Assembly (NCBI RefSeq): GCF_020131355.1
Contig: NZ_JAHLEL010000006.1
Location: 434,001-498,000 of the forward strand
Source: Pseudonocardia sp. ICBG1293
GTDB taxonomy: Bacteria; Actinomycetota; Actinomycetes; Mycobacteriales; Pseudonocardiaceae
Direction: 5' to 3'
DNA: 64,000 nucleotides
Each line of letters starts with the position of its first letter. Position 1 is the first letter of the stretch. The position numbers were made by a program, and so were the translations under genes. This document shows positions 20,124 through 28,233 of the stretch, piece after piece. Below the pieces are notes generated by a model that was given only the letters and a program-made list of their open reading frames with translations, did not search any database and had not been told where the DNA came from.

Positions 20124-20669
20124 TCAGACGACGGGGGTGATCGCCCGCAGCGCCTCGGAACCGCGCACGGCCGTGGTCAGGTCGGCCAGCGCCCGCCCGT
20201 GCGCCGCCGCGAGCTCCGCGGACTGCTCGGTCAGGGTATTGCGGTCCACGTAGCCGGAGTGGTCGAGGTAGAGCCCGGGGGCCAGGACCTGCACGGCGAA
20301 GAACCCGGCCAGCACCGACCGCAGCCCGTCGACGGCCAGGAAGTGGTGCCCGCTCGCACCGGTCAGCACGACCGCGGCGGCCTTGCCCTGCAGCGGGGCG
20401 GTCTTCTCGCCCCACTTCCCGCGCTCGGTGGCCTCCAACAGCGCGCGCAGCGACGCCGTGTGCCCCGCCCGGTAGACCGGGCTGCCGAACACCACGGCAT
20501 CGGCGTCGGCGAAGGCCGCGGTGACCTGGTCGACGGTGGTCTGCGACAGCTCGATCAGCTCGGTGTCGGCCCCGGTGCCGGCGAGGATCCCGGCGACGGC
20601 GGCCGCCGTGCGCCCGCCCGGCTCCGGCCCGGCGACGACCCCGATGATGCGACCCGCGGTGCCGGTCAC
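20124..20669 (-). CDS. NADPH-dependent FMN reductase
   Basis: A 181-residue flavodoxin-like NAD(P)H:FMN reductase of the SsuE type. The N-terminal strand and phosphate loop GVVAGPEPGGRTAAAV, the central AVVFGSPVYRAGHTASLRALLE and VVLTGASGHHFLAVDGLRSVL are typical. It supplies reduced flavin to two-component monooxygenases, but no such oxygenase lies nearby. Its ATG overlaps the stop of the upstream flavin reductase gene by 4 bases, so the two flavin proteins are translationally coupled. Confidence 0.9.
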   Translation of the reverse strand: MTGTAGRIIGVVAGPEPGGRTAAAVAGILAGTGADTELIELSQTTVDQVTAAFADADAVVFGSPVYRAGHTASLRALLEATERGKWGEKTAPLQGKAAAVVLTGASGHHFLAVDGLRSVLAGFFAVQVLAPGLYLDHSGYVDRNTLTEQSAELAAAHGRALADLTTAVRGSEALRAITPVV

Positions 20670-21196
20670 GACGCGGCCCGCGGGGTGAGGGCGTAGGTGC
20701 CGCGGTGGAACAGCAGCGGCAGCCGCTGCGGGTCCGCACCGAGCGCGTCGACCCGCGCCGCGACGATCGTGTGGTCACCGCCGTCGTACTCGTTCCACAG
20801 GGTGCAGTCGACCCAGGCGCCGACGCCTTCGAGGACCGGCGCCCCGGACGGTGCGGCCGCCCAGGAGACCCCGGCGAACTTGTCGACGCCCGAGCGGGCG
20901 AACCCGGCGCTGTGGTGTTCGTGGTCGGCGGCGAGCACGTTGACGCAGAACCGGCCCACCTCGCGGATGCGTGGCCAGGTCGAGGACCCCCGCGACGGCG
21001 CGAACGTCACCAGCGGCGGGTCCAGCGACAACGAGGCGAAGGACTGACAGGTGAACCCGATCGGCCCGTCCGGTCCGAGGGCGGTCACGACGACGACGCC
21101 GGACGCGAAGGCGCCCAGTGCGTCACGCATGGTCTCCGGTGTCACCGGGGCGGCGGCCTGGGCGCCCACGGCCGGTCCGGTGGAGGAACGGGACAT
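20666..21196 (-). CDS. Flavin reductase family protein (HpaC/HsaB-like)
   Basis: A 176-residue flavin-reductase-like FMN-binding split-barrel protein. Visible signatures are MRDALGAFASGVVVVTA, GFTCQSFASLSLDPPLVTFAPSRGSSTWPRI, FCVNVLAADHEHHSAGFA and DHTIVAARVDAL. Such proteins use NADH to make free FADH2 or FMNH2 for a partner monooxygenase, which is missing here. ATG at 21196 is chosen; an ATG 36 bases upstream is possible. It is the first gene of a two-gene operon with the SsuE-like reductase. Confidence 0.9.
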   Translation of the reverse strand: MSRSSTGPAVGAQAAAPVTPETMRDALGAFASGVVVVTALGPDGPIGFTCQSFASLSLDPPLVTFAPSRGSSTWPRIREVGRFCVNVLAADHEHHSAGFARSGVDKFAGVSWAAAPSGAPVLEGVGAWVDCTLWNEYDGGDHTIVAARVDALGADPQRLPLLFHRGTYALTPRAAS

Positions 21197-21378
21197 GACC
21201 CGACTGTAGGCGCGCCGTGCCGGACGGGACAACGATCACGGCCGGGGGTGGTGCGTACCACCCCCGGCCGCCGCCGTCGCGGGCCGGGCCGCCGCGCCGG
21301 CTCCGGAATCGATCCGGTAGAAACTCCTCTGCCGTGCACCCCGAACTCGTGGGGAGCCCCGGGGTGCCCGAGACGGCA

Positions 21379-21412
21379 ACGGCCGTGCGGAGCGATCGCT
21401 CCGCACGGCCGT
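21379..21412 (-). terminator. Hairpin downstream of sigB
   Basis: A perfect 15-bp stem ACGGCCGTGCGGAGC (21379-21393) and its inverse (21398-21412) with a GATC loop, 44 bases after the sigB stop. There is no T run, as is common in high-G+C actinobacteria. It separates sigB from the flavin reductase operon on the same strand. Confidence 0.7.
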
Positions 21413-21455
21413 CCTTCACCGGGGGCCGGGTGGGGGGACGCCCGGCCGACCCGGA

Positions 21456-22598
21456 TCAGCTCGCGTAGGCCCGCAGCTTGTCGGCGCGCTCGCCGACCCG
21501 CAGCTTCGACATGACCTCACGCTCGATCTGGCGCACCCGCTCACGGGAGAGCTTGAAGGCCCGTCCGATCTGGTCGAGCGTGTGCGGCTGGCCGTCGTCG
21601 AGCCCGAACCGCATCCGGATGACCTTCTGCTCGCGGTCCTCCAGGGTGGCCAGCACCCGGCGGAGGTCGTCGTGCAGCAGGCTCGAGATCACGGTGTTCT
21701 CGGCGTCGGTCGCCTCGGCGTCCTCGATGAAGTCACCGAGCGGTGCCTCCTCCTCGGACCCGACCGGCATGTCCAGGCTCACCGGGTCGCGGGCGTGGTC
21801 GAGCAGGTCCTGGATCTTGTGCTCCGGGATGCCGGACTCGGCCGACAGCTCGGCGTCGCTGGGCTCGCGGCCCTGGCGCTGGTGCATGTCCCGCTTGATC
21901 CGCGCCAGCTTGTTGACCTGCTCCACCAGGTGCACGGGCAGCCGGATGGTGCGGGCCTGATCGGCCATGCCGCGGGTGATGGCCTGGCGGATCCACCAGG
22001 TCGCGTAGGTCGAGAACTTGAAGCCCTTGGTGTAGTCGAACTTCTCCACCGCGCGGATCAGACCCAGGTTGCCCTCCTGGATCAGGTCCAGCAGCGGCAT
22101 CCCACGGCCCGTGTAGCGCTTCGCGAGGCTGACCACCAGACGCAGGTTCGCCTCCAGCAGGTGGTTCTTCGCCAGCAGGCCGTCGCGGACCACGGCGCGC
22201 AGGTCGCGGCGGTACTGCAGGTCCAGCCCGTCCAGCGTGCCGTCCGCGGCGGCGCTGTCCAGCCGGTGCTGGGCGAACACGCCGGCCTCGATGCGCCGGG
22301 CCAGCTCGACCTCCTGCGCCGCGGTCAGCAGCGCGGTCTTGCCGATCCCGTTGAGGTAGACGCGCACCAGGTCCGCAGCCGGGCTCTGGGCGTCGAGATC
22401 CTCGGCCACGGCGGCGGCGGCACCGGGTACGGTGGTCTCCAGCGCGGTGCCGCCGTCGCCGTCGGACCGACGGCGGGAGCTACGAGCGACCTTGGGGGCG
22501 GTCCGCTTCGCGCCGGAGGACGACACGGTGGCGCGAGCGGGGGCCTCGGTCGTGAGACGCGGGCCGGGTACGGCCGCAGCGGTCGTGGTCACGGTCAT
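21456..22598 (-). CDS. sigB: RNA polymerase sigma factor, SigB type (group 2 sigma-70)
   Basis: A 380-residue sigma-70 factor closely matching mycobacterial SigB from the segment [25 protein letters not shown] onward. It has region 2 ([77 protein letters not shown]), region 3 and region 4.2 ([18 protein letters not shown]). An Ala/Thr-rich N-terminal stretch of about 70 residues precedes region 1.2. The ATG at 22598 is chosen because GGGGAGG stands 7-8 bases upstream; earlier in-frame codons lack this. An ECF-type promoter lies upstream, and the IS array begins 180 bases upstream of the start. Confidence 0.95.
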   Translation of the reverse strand: MTVTTTAAAVPGPRLTTEAPARATVSSSGAKRTAPKVARSSRRRSDGDGGTALETTVPGAAAAVAEDLDAQSPAADLVRVYLNGIGKTALLTAAQEVELARRIEAGVFAQHRLDSAAADGTLDGLDLQYRRDLRAVVRDGLLAKNHLLEANLRLVVSLAKRYTGRGMPLLDLIQEGNLGLIRAVEKFDYTKGFKFSTYATWWIRQAITRGMADQARTIRLPVHLVEQVNKLARIKRDMHQRQGREPSDAELSAESGIPEHKIQDLLDHARDPVSLDMPVGSEEEAPLGDFIEDAEATDAENTVISSLLHDDLRRVLATLEDREQKVIRMRFGLDDGQPHTLDQIGRAFKLSRERVRQIEREVMSKLRVGERADKLRAYAS

Positions 22599-22668
22599 GT
22601 GCATTTCCTCCCCTGCTCGGGCTGCGGCGGGCGATTGATGGGCCTCGCCGCTTGCCCTGTACGGAGTC

Positions 22669-22694
22669 AACGCATCCGTTCCGGGGATCGTTCC
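22669..22694 (-). promoter_or_regulatory. ECF-sigma-type promoter of sigB (GGAAC-N18-GTT)
   Basis: Read on the minus strand, GGAAC (22694-22690) is followed after exactly 18 bases by GTT (22671-22669), the consensus of SigE/SigH/SigR-type ECF promoters. The predicted start is about 60 bases before the sigB ATG. In Mycobacterium sigB is known to be transcribed from such a SigE/SigH-dependent promoter, so stress induction through an ECF factor is a reasonable inference. Confidence 0.6.
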
Positions 22695-22848
22695 CGCGAC
22701 GCGGCCCGCAGGCCGATGAATGTGCCTGCGGGGCCGTGTCGTCGGTCACATGCAGTTGCGGATCTCTCAGGGTCCTCTTAGAGGTCGTTTCAGAAGTCGG
22801 CGTGTCGGTCCTGTGTGGATCGGCGCTGGTAGCTGATCATGTCCGGTC

Positions 22849-23694
22849 GTGGCGCGGCGATCTTGTGTCGAGCGATTGGTGAGCGACGAGCTGTGGGCGC
22901 TGGTGGAGCCGCTGCTGCCCAAGCCGCGCAAGCACAAGCGGGGACGGACAGGCCGTCCGCGGGTGCCGGATCGGGCCGCTCTGGCCGGGATCGTGTTCGT
23001 GCTCAAGACCGGGATCAGCTGGAACGCGCTGCCCGCCGAGCTCGGCTGTGGGTCCGGAGTGACCTGCTGGCGGCGGCTACGGCAGTGGCAGCAGGCCGGG
23101 GTCTGGGCCCAGCTGCACCGGGTGATGCTCGACCGCCTCGCCCAGCAGGGCCTGCTGGACTGGTCGCGGGCGGCGGTGGACAGCGTGAGCGTGCGGGCCA
23201 AGCGCCGCGGCGAGGCCACCGGGCCCTCGCCGACCGATCGCGGGAAGGCGGGCAGCAAGTACCACGTGCTCTGCGACCGAGGCGGGCTCCCGCTGCATGC
23301 GCTGGTCACCGGGGCGAACACCCACGACAGTCGGATGCTCGCCCCGCTGCTGGACACCAACCCCGGCGTCCGCGAACGGGCGGGACAGCCGGGGCGTCCG
23401 CGACGTCGGCCGGACAAGGTGCACGCCGACAAGGGCTACGACTATCCCCGCTGCCGCCGCTACCTGAGTGGGCGTGGGATCGGGGTGCGGATCGCCCGGC
23501 GCGGGATCGAGGACTCCACCCGGCTCGGGCGGGTCCGCTGGGTCGTCGAGCGCACCATGTCCTGGCTGCTGGACTTCCGCCGCCTCGCGCTGCGCTACGA
23601 CCGCGCCGAATCCACGATCACCGCGCTGTTATCGCTGGCCTGCGCCCTGATCTGCCACCGCCGCCTCACCAAGCCGAAGCCGAAGCCGAAGTGA
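22849..23694 (+). CDS. IS5-family transposase of IS-1
   Basis: A 281-residue single-ORF DDE transposase. An N-terminal DUF4096-like domain (VSDELWALVEPLLPKPRKHKRGRTGRPRVPDRAALAGIVFVLKTGISWNALPAELGCGSGVTCWRRLRQWQQAGVW) is followed by the catalytic core with D in AVDSVSV, D in HADKGYD and E in WVVERTMSWL. The GPSPTDRGKAGSKYH segment is usual for the family. The frame is intact and translated from a single frame, so it is likely active. It starts 68 bases inside the left end. Confidence 0.93.
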   Translation: MARRSCVERLVSDELWALVEPLLPKPRKHKRGRTGRPRVPDRAALAGIVFVLKTGISWNALPAELGCGSGVTCWRRLRQWQQAGVWAQLHRVMLDRLAQQGLLDWSRAAVDSVSVRAKRRGEATGPSPTDRGKAGSKYHVLCDRGGLPLHALVTGANTHDSRMLAPLLDTNPGVRERAGQPGRPRRRPDKVHADKGYDYPRCRRYLSGRGIGVRIARRGIEDSTRLGRVRWVVERTMSWLLDFRRLALRYDRAESTITALLSLACALICHRRLTKPKPKPK

Positions 23695-23725
23695 TGGTCG
23701 ACCCAGCCCTCGCTGAGGCACTCGC

Positions 23726-24319
23726 CTACGAGGTCGGGGCCAGCGGCCGCCAGGCCAGCCACTCCAAGGCCCGGTCGGCCTCGTCAGGGTCGAAGCGGTG
23801 CGGGTCGAACGGCCCGCCCGCCCACTCCAGGCGCTCGGCGCGGTCGGGATGGTCAGGGTCGGCGAGCACGGCCTGGAAGTCCTCATACCCCCCGATCCCG
23901 CCGACGTCCTCGGGCGGGCACGCCCCCTGCCCGGCGACGCATCGCGGATAGCACACTCCCGGCTCGACGGCCGCGACCGCCTCGACGGTGATCTCGTGGG
24001 CCCAGTTGTCACCGAAGTCGTAGACGTAACCGAACCGGTCACCAGCCTTGACCAGCCGAAACAGCTTCTCTTTCGTCTCGTCGGCGACATCCTGTCCGGG
24101 CCAGTCCGGGTCTGGGATCCCGTAGCGGCGCCCGACGATCTCGAACTCGTGCAGATGAGAGTTCGTCCAGCCCATCACTGACTGCACCACCTCGTGCAAC
24201 ACCGCCAAGTCGACCTCGCCCGGCACCTGCACCCGACGCCGGACCGCCGGCACCACCTCGGTCAGGACGATCTCCAACTCGAAAATCTTCGTCTTCTCAG
24301 ACACACGAGGCGCGACCAT
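23726..24319 (-). CDS. Plasmid pRiA4b ORF-3-like passenger protein
   Basis: A 197-residue protein of the pRiA4b ORF-3 family (TnpR-like product of IS1096), often found as an accessory gene of mobile elements, with no proven biochemistry. The family pattern is plain: FELEIVLTEVVPAVRRRVQVPGEVDLAVLHEVVQSVMGWTNSHLHEFEI, YVYDFGDNWAHEI, CVAGQGACPPEDVGGIGGYEDF and a C-terminal FDPHRFDPDEADRAL. It converges with the transposase inside the same inverted repeats, so it moves with the IS. The reading frame is intact. Confidence 0.88.
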   Translation of the reverse strand: MVAPRVSEKTKIFELEIVLTEVVPAVRRRVQVPGEVDLAVLHEVVQSVMGWTNSHLHEFEIVGRRYGIPDPDWPGQDVADETKEKLFRLVKAGDRFGYVYDFGDNWAHEITVEAVAAVEPGVCYPRCVAGQGACPPEDVGGIGGYEDFQAVLADPDHPDRAERLEWAGGPFDPHRFDPDEADRALEWLAWRPLAPTS

Positions 24320-24386
24320 CAGCCGATGCTGCCAGCCCCGCCGTCACCGGCAGAACCGGGCCCACCACTTCTGAAACGACGTCTAA

Positions 24387-25366
24387 GAGGTCGCGCGGAT
24401 TGGTCACAGCTTGGCCGCGGTCGAGTGTCTGGGGGCGAGGGCGGGTACGGGCCTGCCGATCATGAAGTTATCTACGCTTCGTGATCGTCTGGAGGCCGCG
24501 TGCCCACCCTGCCATCATGGCTGACCGAGCCGTTGTGGGACCAGTTCACCGCGCTGCTGCCTCATCGAGACGAGTTCGATCCCACCCATCCGCTGGGCTG
24601 CCATCGCCGCCGGATCGCGGATCGGATCGTGTTCGACAAGCTCCTGCAGGTACTGCGGTTCGGCTGCTCGTATGAGGGCATCGCTGACAGCACCTGCTCG
24701 GCGACCACCATCCGCGATCGTCGTGACGAGTGGATCAGGCTCGGGGTCTTCGCCCAGCTGCGTCGGATCGTCCTGGACGCCTACGACCGCATCGTCGGTC
24801 TGCTGCTGCACGACATCGCCGTCGATGGCGCCATCACCAAGGCCCCCGGCGGCGGCGAGGTCGCCGGTCCGTCGCCGGTGGACCGGCGCAAACAGGGTAT
24901 GAAACGTTCGGTGCTCGTCGAGGGATACGGCATCCCGCTGGGCCGAGTCCTGGCCGGAGCCAACCGGCACGACTCCCCGCTACTGGGCCCCACCCTCGAC
25001 CGCCTCGATGCTCTCGGCCCGCTGCCCGACGACATCACCGTGCACCTCGACGCCGGCTATGACTCCGGCAAGACCCGCGACACGCTGGCCGAACGAGGCC
25101 TGCACGGCGAGATCGCGCACAAGGGTGAGAAAGCGCCGATCCAGGCCACCCGCCGCTGGCACGTCGAGCGGACCAACGCTTGGCACAACAGCTTCAACCG
25201 GCTGCAGCGCTGCTACGAACGACGAGAAATCGTCGTCGACGCGTTCTTCGACCTCGCCGACACGATCGTCACACTCCGTAGCTTGATTCGGCAGGCCTGG
25301 ACCACACACCGCTGGAACGCCCGACCTGCACGACGTCCATGATCACCAACCAATCCGCGCGACCTC
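24387..25366 (+). mobile_element. IS-2, copy a: 980-bp IS5-family element
   Basis: An 18-bp perfect inverted repeat GAGGTCGCGCGGATTGGT bounds the element, flanked by TAA on both sides as a 3-bp target duplication. It is identical along its length to copy b at 28234-29213. One transposase ORF fills it. Confidence 0.92.
24500..25342 (+). CDS. IS5-family transposase of IS-2a
   Basis: A 280-residue DDE transposase starting at GTG. The N-terminal domain (LTEPLWDQFTALLP, FDPTHPLGCHRRRIADRIVFDKLLQVLRFGCSYEGIAD) precedes the catalytic D in IAVDGAITK, D in HLDAGYDSG and E in WHVERTNAWHNSF. The protein is full length and identical to the copy at 28347. It resembles the IS-3 transposase (same motifs, perhaps half the residues shared), so the two belong to one subgroup. 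Confidence 0.93.
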   Translation: MPTLPSWLTEPLWDQFTALLPHRDEFDPTHPLGCHRRRIADRIVFDKLLQVLRFGCSYEGIADSTCSATTIRDRRDEWIRLGVFAQLRRIVLDAYDRIVGLLLHDIAVDGAITKAPGGGEVAGPSPVDRRKQGMKRSVLVEGYGIPLGRVLAGANRHDSPLLGPTLDRLDALGPLPDDITVHLDAGYDSGKTRDTLAERGLHGEIAHKGEKAPIQATRRWHVERTNAWHNSFNRLQRCYERREIVVDAFFDLADTIVTLRSLIRQAWTTHRWNARPARRP

Positions 25367-25369
25367 TAA

Positions 25370-26974
25370 GCTTGGTTTTTAACCTGTGTGTTGTCGTCGC
25401 GCGGTGATGGTGCGGTCGCGTTTGACCGTTTTCCCGACGTCGTGGCTGGTCGGGGTGTGCCGGTTGCGGGAGCCGGGTGGGCGGCCGGGACCGGGTCGGC
25501 TGGGTTTCGGTGCACTGGCCGGGAGGACGGTCCGCGCGCGGATGTTCCGAAAGGCGCGGCGAACCCGGGCCGGGGTGAGCCGGGTGGGGGCGGCGGGTCG
25601 TTCCCAGGGGCGGCGTAGGTCGGCGGCCAGTGGTCGGGCCAGGCGGAGTTGGGTGTGGGAGGCGATGATCAGCCAGGTCCAGCGGTCGGCGGCTTCGGGG
25701 GTGCGCAGCTTCGGGGTTGTCCAGCCGAGGGTCTGCTTGAGCAGGCGGAATGTGTGCTCGAGATCGAATCTGCGGAGGAACGCCTGCCACCAGCGGTCCA
25801 CGTCGGCGGCGCTCGCGTCGGTGGCGGAGCTCCATAGCCACACGGGCTTCGGGTCGCGGTCGCCGGGTAGGTGGTCGACCTGCAGCCGGAGCAGGGTGCC
25901 CTCGATGATCGGCAGTTCGCCGGCGTGGTCGATCCAGCACGTGCGCCGGGTCAGCCGGGGGTGGACCCGGTCCCAGCTGGTCGCGACGGCAGTGCCGTAG
26001 CGGGTGGTCTTGGTCGTCGTGGTGTGCACCGGTTCGATCCAGGTGGCGGGCCGGTTCAAGGCGATCTCCGGGCCGTGCTTGGGTGGGCGCCCGGTCGTGC
26101 CGGGCAGCCGTGGCGGCTTGGGCAGGCGCAGGACCCGGTCCGAGCGCAGTCGTCCGACCAGCTCGACGGGCAGATCGGCCAGTACGTAGGCGAGGCGGGT
26201 GATGTCGTATCCGGTGTCGGTGACGATCACGATGTCCGGGTCCCCGGGGCGCCAGTGCCCGGCGCTGGTCAGTCGCTCGATGACCGCGCGTAGCTGGGTG
26301 GCGGTCACCGCGGTGGCGTCGTCGGCCGGGCCGAGTCGAACCGCGTCCAGGACCGCCGTCCACGACGTCCGGCCCGTCTCCAGGGCGGCGACGAACGAGT
26401 ATGGCCAGCCCGGGATCAGCTGCGCGTTGCCCTTTCCGCGTCCGTAGACATGGCAGAACAGCCGCTGATCGCTGGTCGTAGCGTCCGGGCGCAGCCACGG
26501 GCTGACATCCACGGCGAGCACGATCCGACCGTCGACGGCACGGGGCAACGGGAGACCGGCCAGCACCCGGCGCAGCCTCCGGGCGGAGATCCTGCCACAG
26601 GCCAACGCGTCGTACATCGCGCCGTGCCCGCGACGGTGCTCAGCCACCAAGGTCAGCTCCGGTAGCGAGCGAACCGGGCCGTCCGCGCACAACACGGCGT
26701 CGGTGAGCTCGAACAGCGCATCCGCTCGCGCAGTCAACGACGCGTAGAACTCCTGCCGAAACCCGGCAAGATCACCCCGCCCGACCGGAGTGTCACCGAG
26801 CACCACTGGCCCGGCAGAAGCCACACTGACCACCACGGCCACCGCTTTCGTCTTCGATGTTCTGTGGAAGGAACCCGAAGATGATCAAGCGGTGGCCGTA
26901 CCCATGTCCCGCCGACACGCCGCCCGAACTACATCAACCTCCCAGCAGCAGCTCCGGAAGGTTAAAGATCAAGC
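25370..26974 (-). mobile_element. 1605-bp IS4-like element
   Basis: Bounded by imperfect inverted repeats GCTTGGTTTTTAACCT (left) and GCTTGATCTTTAACCT (right, inverted), 13 of 16 identical. TAA on both sides is the target duplication. The ends are unrelated to those of the other elements in the array, yet it has the same TNA spacing. The transposase runs leftwards from 26842; the 130 bases before it probably hold its promoter. Confidence 0.82.
25379..26842 (-). CDS. IS4/IS701-like DDE transposase
   Basis: A 487-residue transposase of the actinobacterial type with an RNase-H-like core. The catalytic Asp residues are in IVLAVDVSPWLRPDA and IVIVTDTGYD, and the Glu lies in FDLEHTFRLLKQTLGW (the E-x-x-x-R-x-x-K pattern of IS4-type enzymes). 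The C-terminal tail is basic and Pro-rich (GRPPGSRNRHTPTS). It begins at a GTG and the frame is intact. The stop lies 9 bases inside the left inverted repeat end. Confidence 0.88.
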   Translation of the reverse strand: MAVVVSVASAGPVVLGDTPVGRGDLAGFRQEFYASLTARADALFELTDAVLCADGPVRSLPELTLVAEHRRGHGAMYDALACGRISARRLRRVLAGLPLPRAVDGRIVLAVDVSPWLRPDATTSDQRLFCHVYGRGKGNAQLIPGWPYSFVAALETGRTSWTAVLDAVRLGPADDATAVTATQLRAVIERLTSAGHWRPGDPDIVIVTDTGYDITRLAYVLADLPVELVGRLRSDRVLRLPKPPRLPGTTGRPPKHGPEIALNRPATWIEPVHTTTTKTTRYGTAVATSWDRVHPRLTRRTCWIDHAGELPIIEGTLLRLQVDHLPGDRDPKPVWLWSSATDASAADVDRWWQAFLRRFDLEHTFRLLKQTLGWTTPKLRTPEAADRWTWLIIASHTQLRLARPLAADLRRPWERPAAPTRLTPARVRRAFRNIRARTVLPASAPKPSRPGPGRPPGSRNRHTPTSHDVGKTVKRDRTITARRQHTG

Positions 26975-26977
26975 TAA

Positions 26978-27098
26978 GAGGTCGTTTCAGAACGACTTGT
27001 CGAGTTTCCATTGACCCCTCGACGACAGATCAAACGGCAGGTCAGATAGCCGCTTGTCGTCTACAACAGACACGTCGACCTCGTTCTGAAATGACCTC
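26978..27098. mobile_element. 121-bp MITE, copy 1
   Basis: A 121-bp element without coding capacity, with 18-bp ends GAGGTCGTTTCAGAACGA and GAGGTCATTTCAGAACGA (inverted) differing at one position, flanked by TAA on both sides. The first 15 bases equal the left end of IS-1. Base composition is near 50% G+C, far below the host. Copy 2 at 28110 is identical. Confidence 0.85.
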
Positions 27099-27101
27099 TA
27101 A

Positions 27102-28106
27102 GAGCGTCCGGCAGTAGAGGTGGCCGTGTGTCGGTGTTGGTAGAGACACGGACCTGCAAGTGATCATGGGATTGCTGATGTCCTGATGATCGTGTGGAGA
27201 GTCCGTGCCTCTGCTGCCAGCATCTCTGATCGAGCCCTTGTGGGGCGAGTTCGCCGCTCTGATCGGGTCTGACCGGCCCGAGTTCGACCCGACCCATCCG
27301 TGGGGCTGTCACCGTCGCCGGATCTCTGATCGGGTCGTGTTCGACCACGTCGTTGCCGCTCTGGTGCACGGTAGTGGCTACGAACGCATCGCCACGCCGG
27401 GTTGCTCGGACCGCACCATCCGCCGCCGTCTCGATGACTGGGCCACCGCGGGAGTCAGCGAGGAACTGCTCCGCACCGCGCTGGCCGGTTACGACCAGAT
27501 ACTCGGCCTGGATCTTGACGATCTGGCGGTCGACGGATCGATCACCAAGGCACCAGGCGGAGGCGAGGTGGCCGGCCGCAGCCCTGTCGGCCGCGGCAAG
27601 CAGGGCACGAAACGGTCCGTGGCCTGCGATGACCAGGGCATCCCGCTGCACCTGGTCGCGGCGCGAGCCAACGACCATGACTCGCCCCTGCTGGAACCGA
27701 CCTTGACCGGCATCGTGACGATGATCGGCCCGCTGCCCCGCCACCGCGACGCCCACGGTGGTGATCTGTTCCCGACCGTGCACCTGGACCGCGGCTATGA
27801 CTCCGGCAAGACCCGTACTCTGCTGCACACCCTGGGCTTCACCGGCGAGATCGCGACCACGGGGGTCCCGGCTCCGATCCAGGCAGGACGACGGTGGCCC
27901 ATCGAGCGCACGCACTCCTGGATGAACGGCTACGGCAAGCTGCGCCGGTTCACCGATCGCCGGAAGATCATCGTCGAGTTCTACCTCAACCTCGCCGCCG
28001 CGCTCACCGTGATCCGCCGGCTGATCAACCGTGCCCGCAGCCGCTACCGCTGGACAACCCGACCCACGACCCGTCGACTCCGATAACCATCAATTGCCGG
28101 GCGCTC
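27102..28106 (+). mobile_element. IS-3: 1005-bp IS5-family element
   Basis: Ends are GAGCGTCCGGCA (left) and GAGCGCCCGGCA (right, inverted), 11 of 12 identical. The flanks are TAA on the left and TTA on the right, so the duplication is mismatched as in IS-1. It lies exactly between the two MITE copies and carries one transposase. Confidence 0.82.
27205..28086 (+). CDS. IS5-family transposase of IS-3
   Basis: A 293-residue DDE transposase with GTG start, related to the IS-2 transposase. Recognisable parts are LIEPLWGEFAAL, FDPTHPWGCHRRRISDRVVFD, catalytic D in LAVDGSITKAPGGGEVAGRSPVGRGKQGTK, D in HLDRGYDSGKT and E in WPIERTHSWMNGYGKL. It is about 13 residues longer than the IS-2 enzyme because of an insert after GPLPRHRDAHGG. 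The frame is intact. Confidence 0.92.
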   Translation: MPLLPASLIEPLWGEFAALIGSDRPEFDPTHPWGCHRRRISDRVVFDHVVAALVHGSGYERIATPGCSDRTIRRRLDDWATAGVSEELLRTALAGYDQILGLDLDDLAVDGSITKAPGGGEVAGRSPVGRGKQGTKRSVACDDQGIPLHLVAARANDHDSPLLEPTLTGIVTMIGPLPRHRDAHGGDLFPTVHLDRGYDSGKTRTLLHTLGFTGEIATTGVPAPIQAGRRWPIERTHSWMNGYGKLRRFTDRRKIIVEFYLNLAAALTVIRRLINRARSRYRWTTRPTTRRLR

Positions 28107-28109
28107 TTA

Positions 28110-28230
28110 GAGGTCGTTTCAGAACGACTTGTCGAGTTTCCATTGACCCCTCGACGACAGATCAAACGGCAGGTCAGATAGCCGCTTGTCGTCTACAACA
28201 GACACGTCGACCTCGTTCTGAAATGACCTC
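28110..28230. mobile_element. 121-bp MITE, copy 2
   Basis: Identical to copy 1 at 26978-27098 and in the same orientation, but flanked by TTA on both sides. The matched trinucleotides at each copy show two separate insertions rather than one copy split by IS-3. The ends match IS-1, whose transposase is the likely mover (inference). Confidence 0.85.
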
Positions 28231-28233
28231 TTA

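Larger units (their letters stand above)
22781..24383 (+). mobile_element. IS-1: 1603-bp IS5-family element with passenger gene
   Basis: Terminal inverted repeats are GAGGTCGTTTCAGAAGT at the left and GACGTCGTTTCAGAAGT (inverted) at the right, 16 of 17 identical. It carries the transposase at 22849 and a convergent pRiA4b ORF-3-like gene at 23726. The flanks are TTA on the left and TAA on the right, so the target duplication is not a matching pair. Confidence 0.85.

Noticed and set aside
22599-22670. Upstream TTG at 22670 as the sigB start
   Set aside because: It lies inside the predicted promoter region (-10 GTT at 22669-22671) and has no ribosome site, whereas ATG 22598 has GGGGAGG in front.
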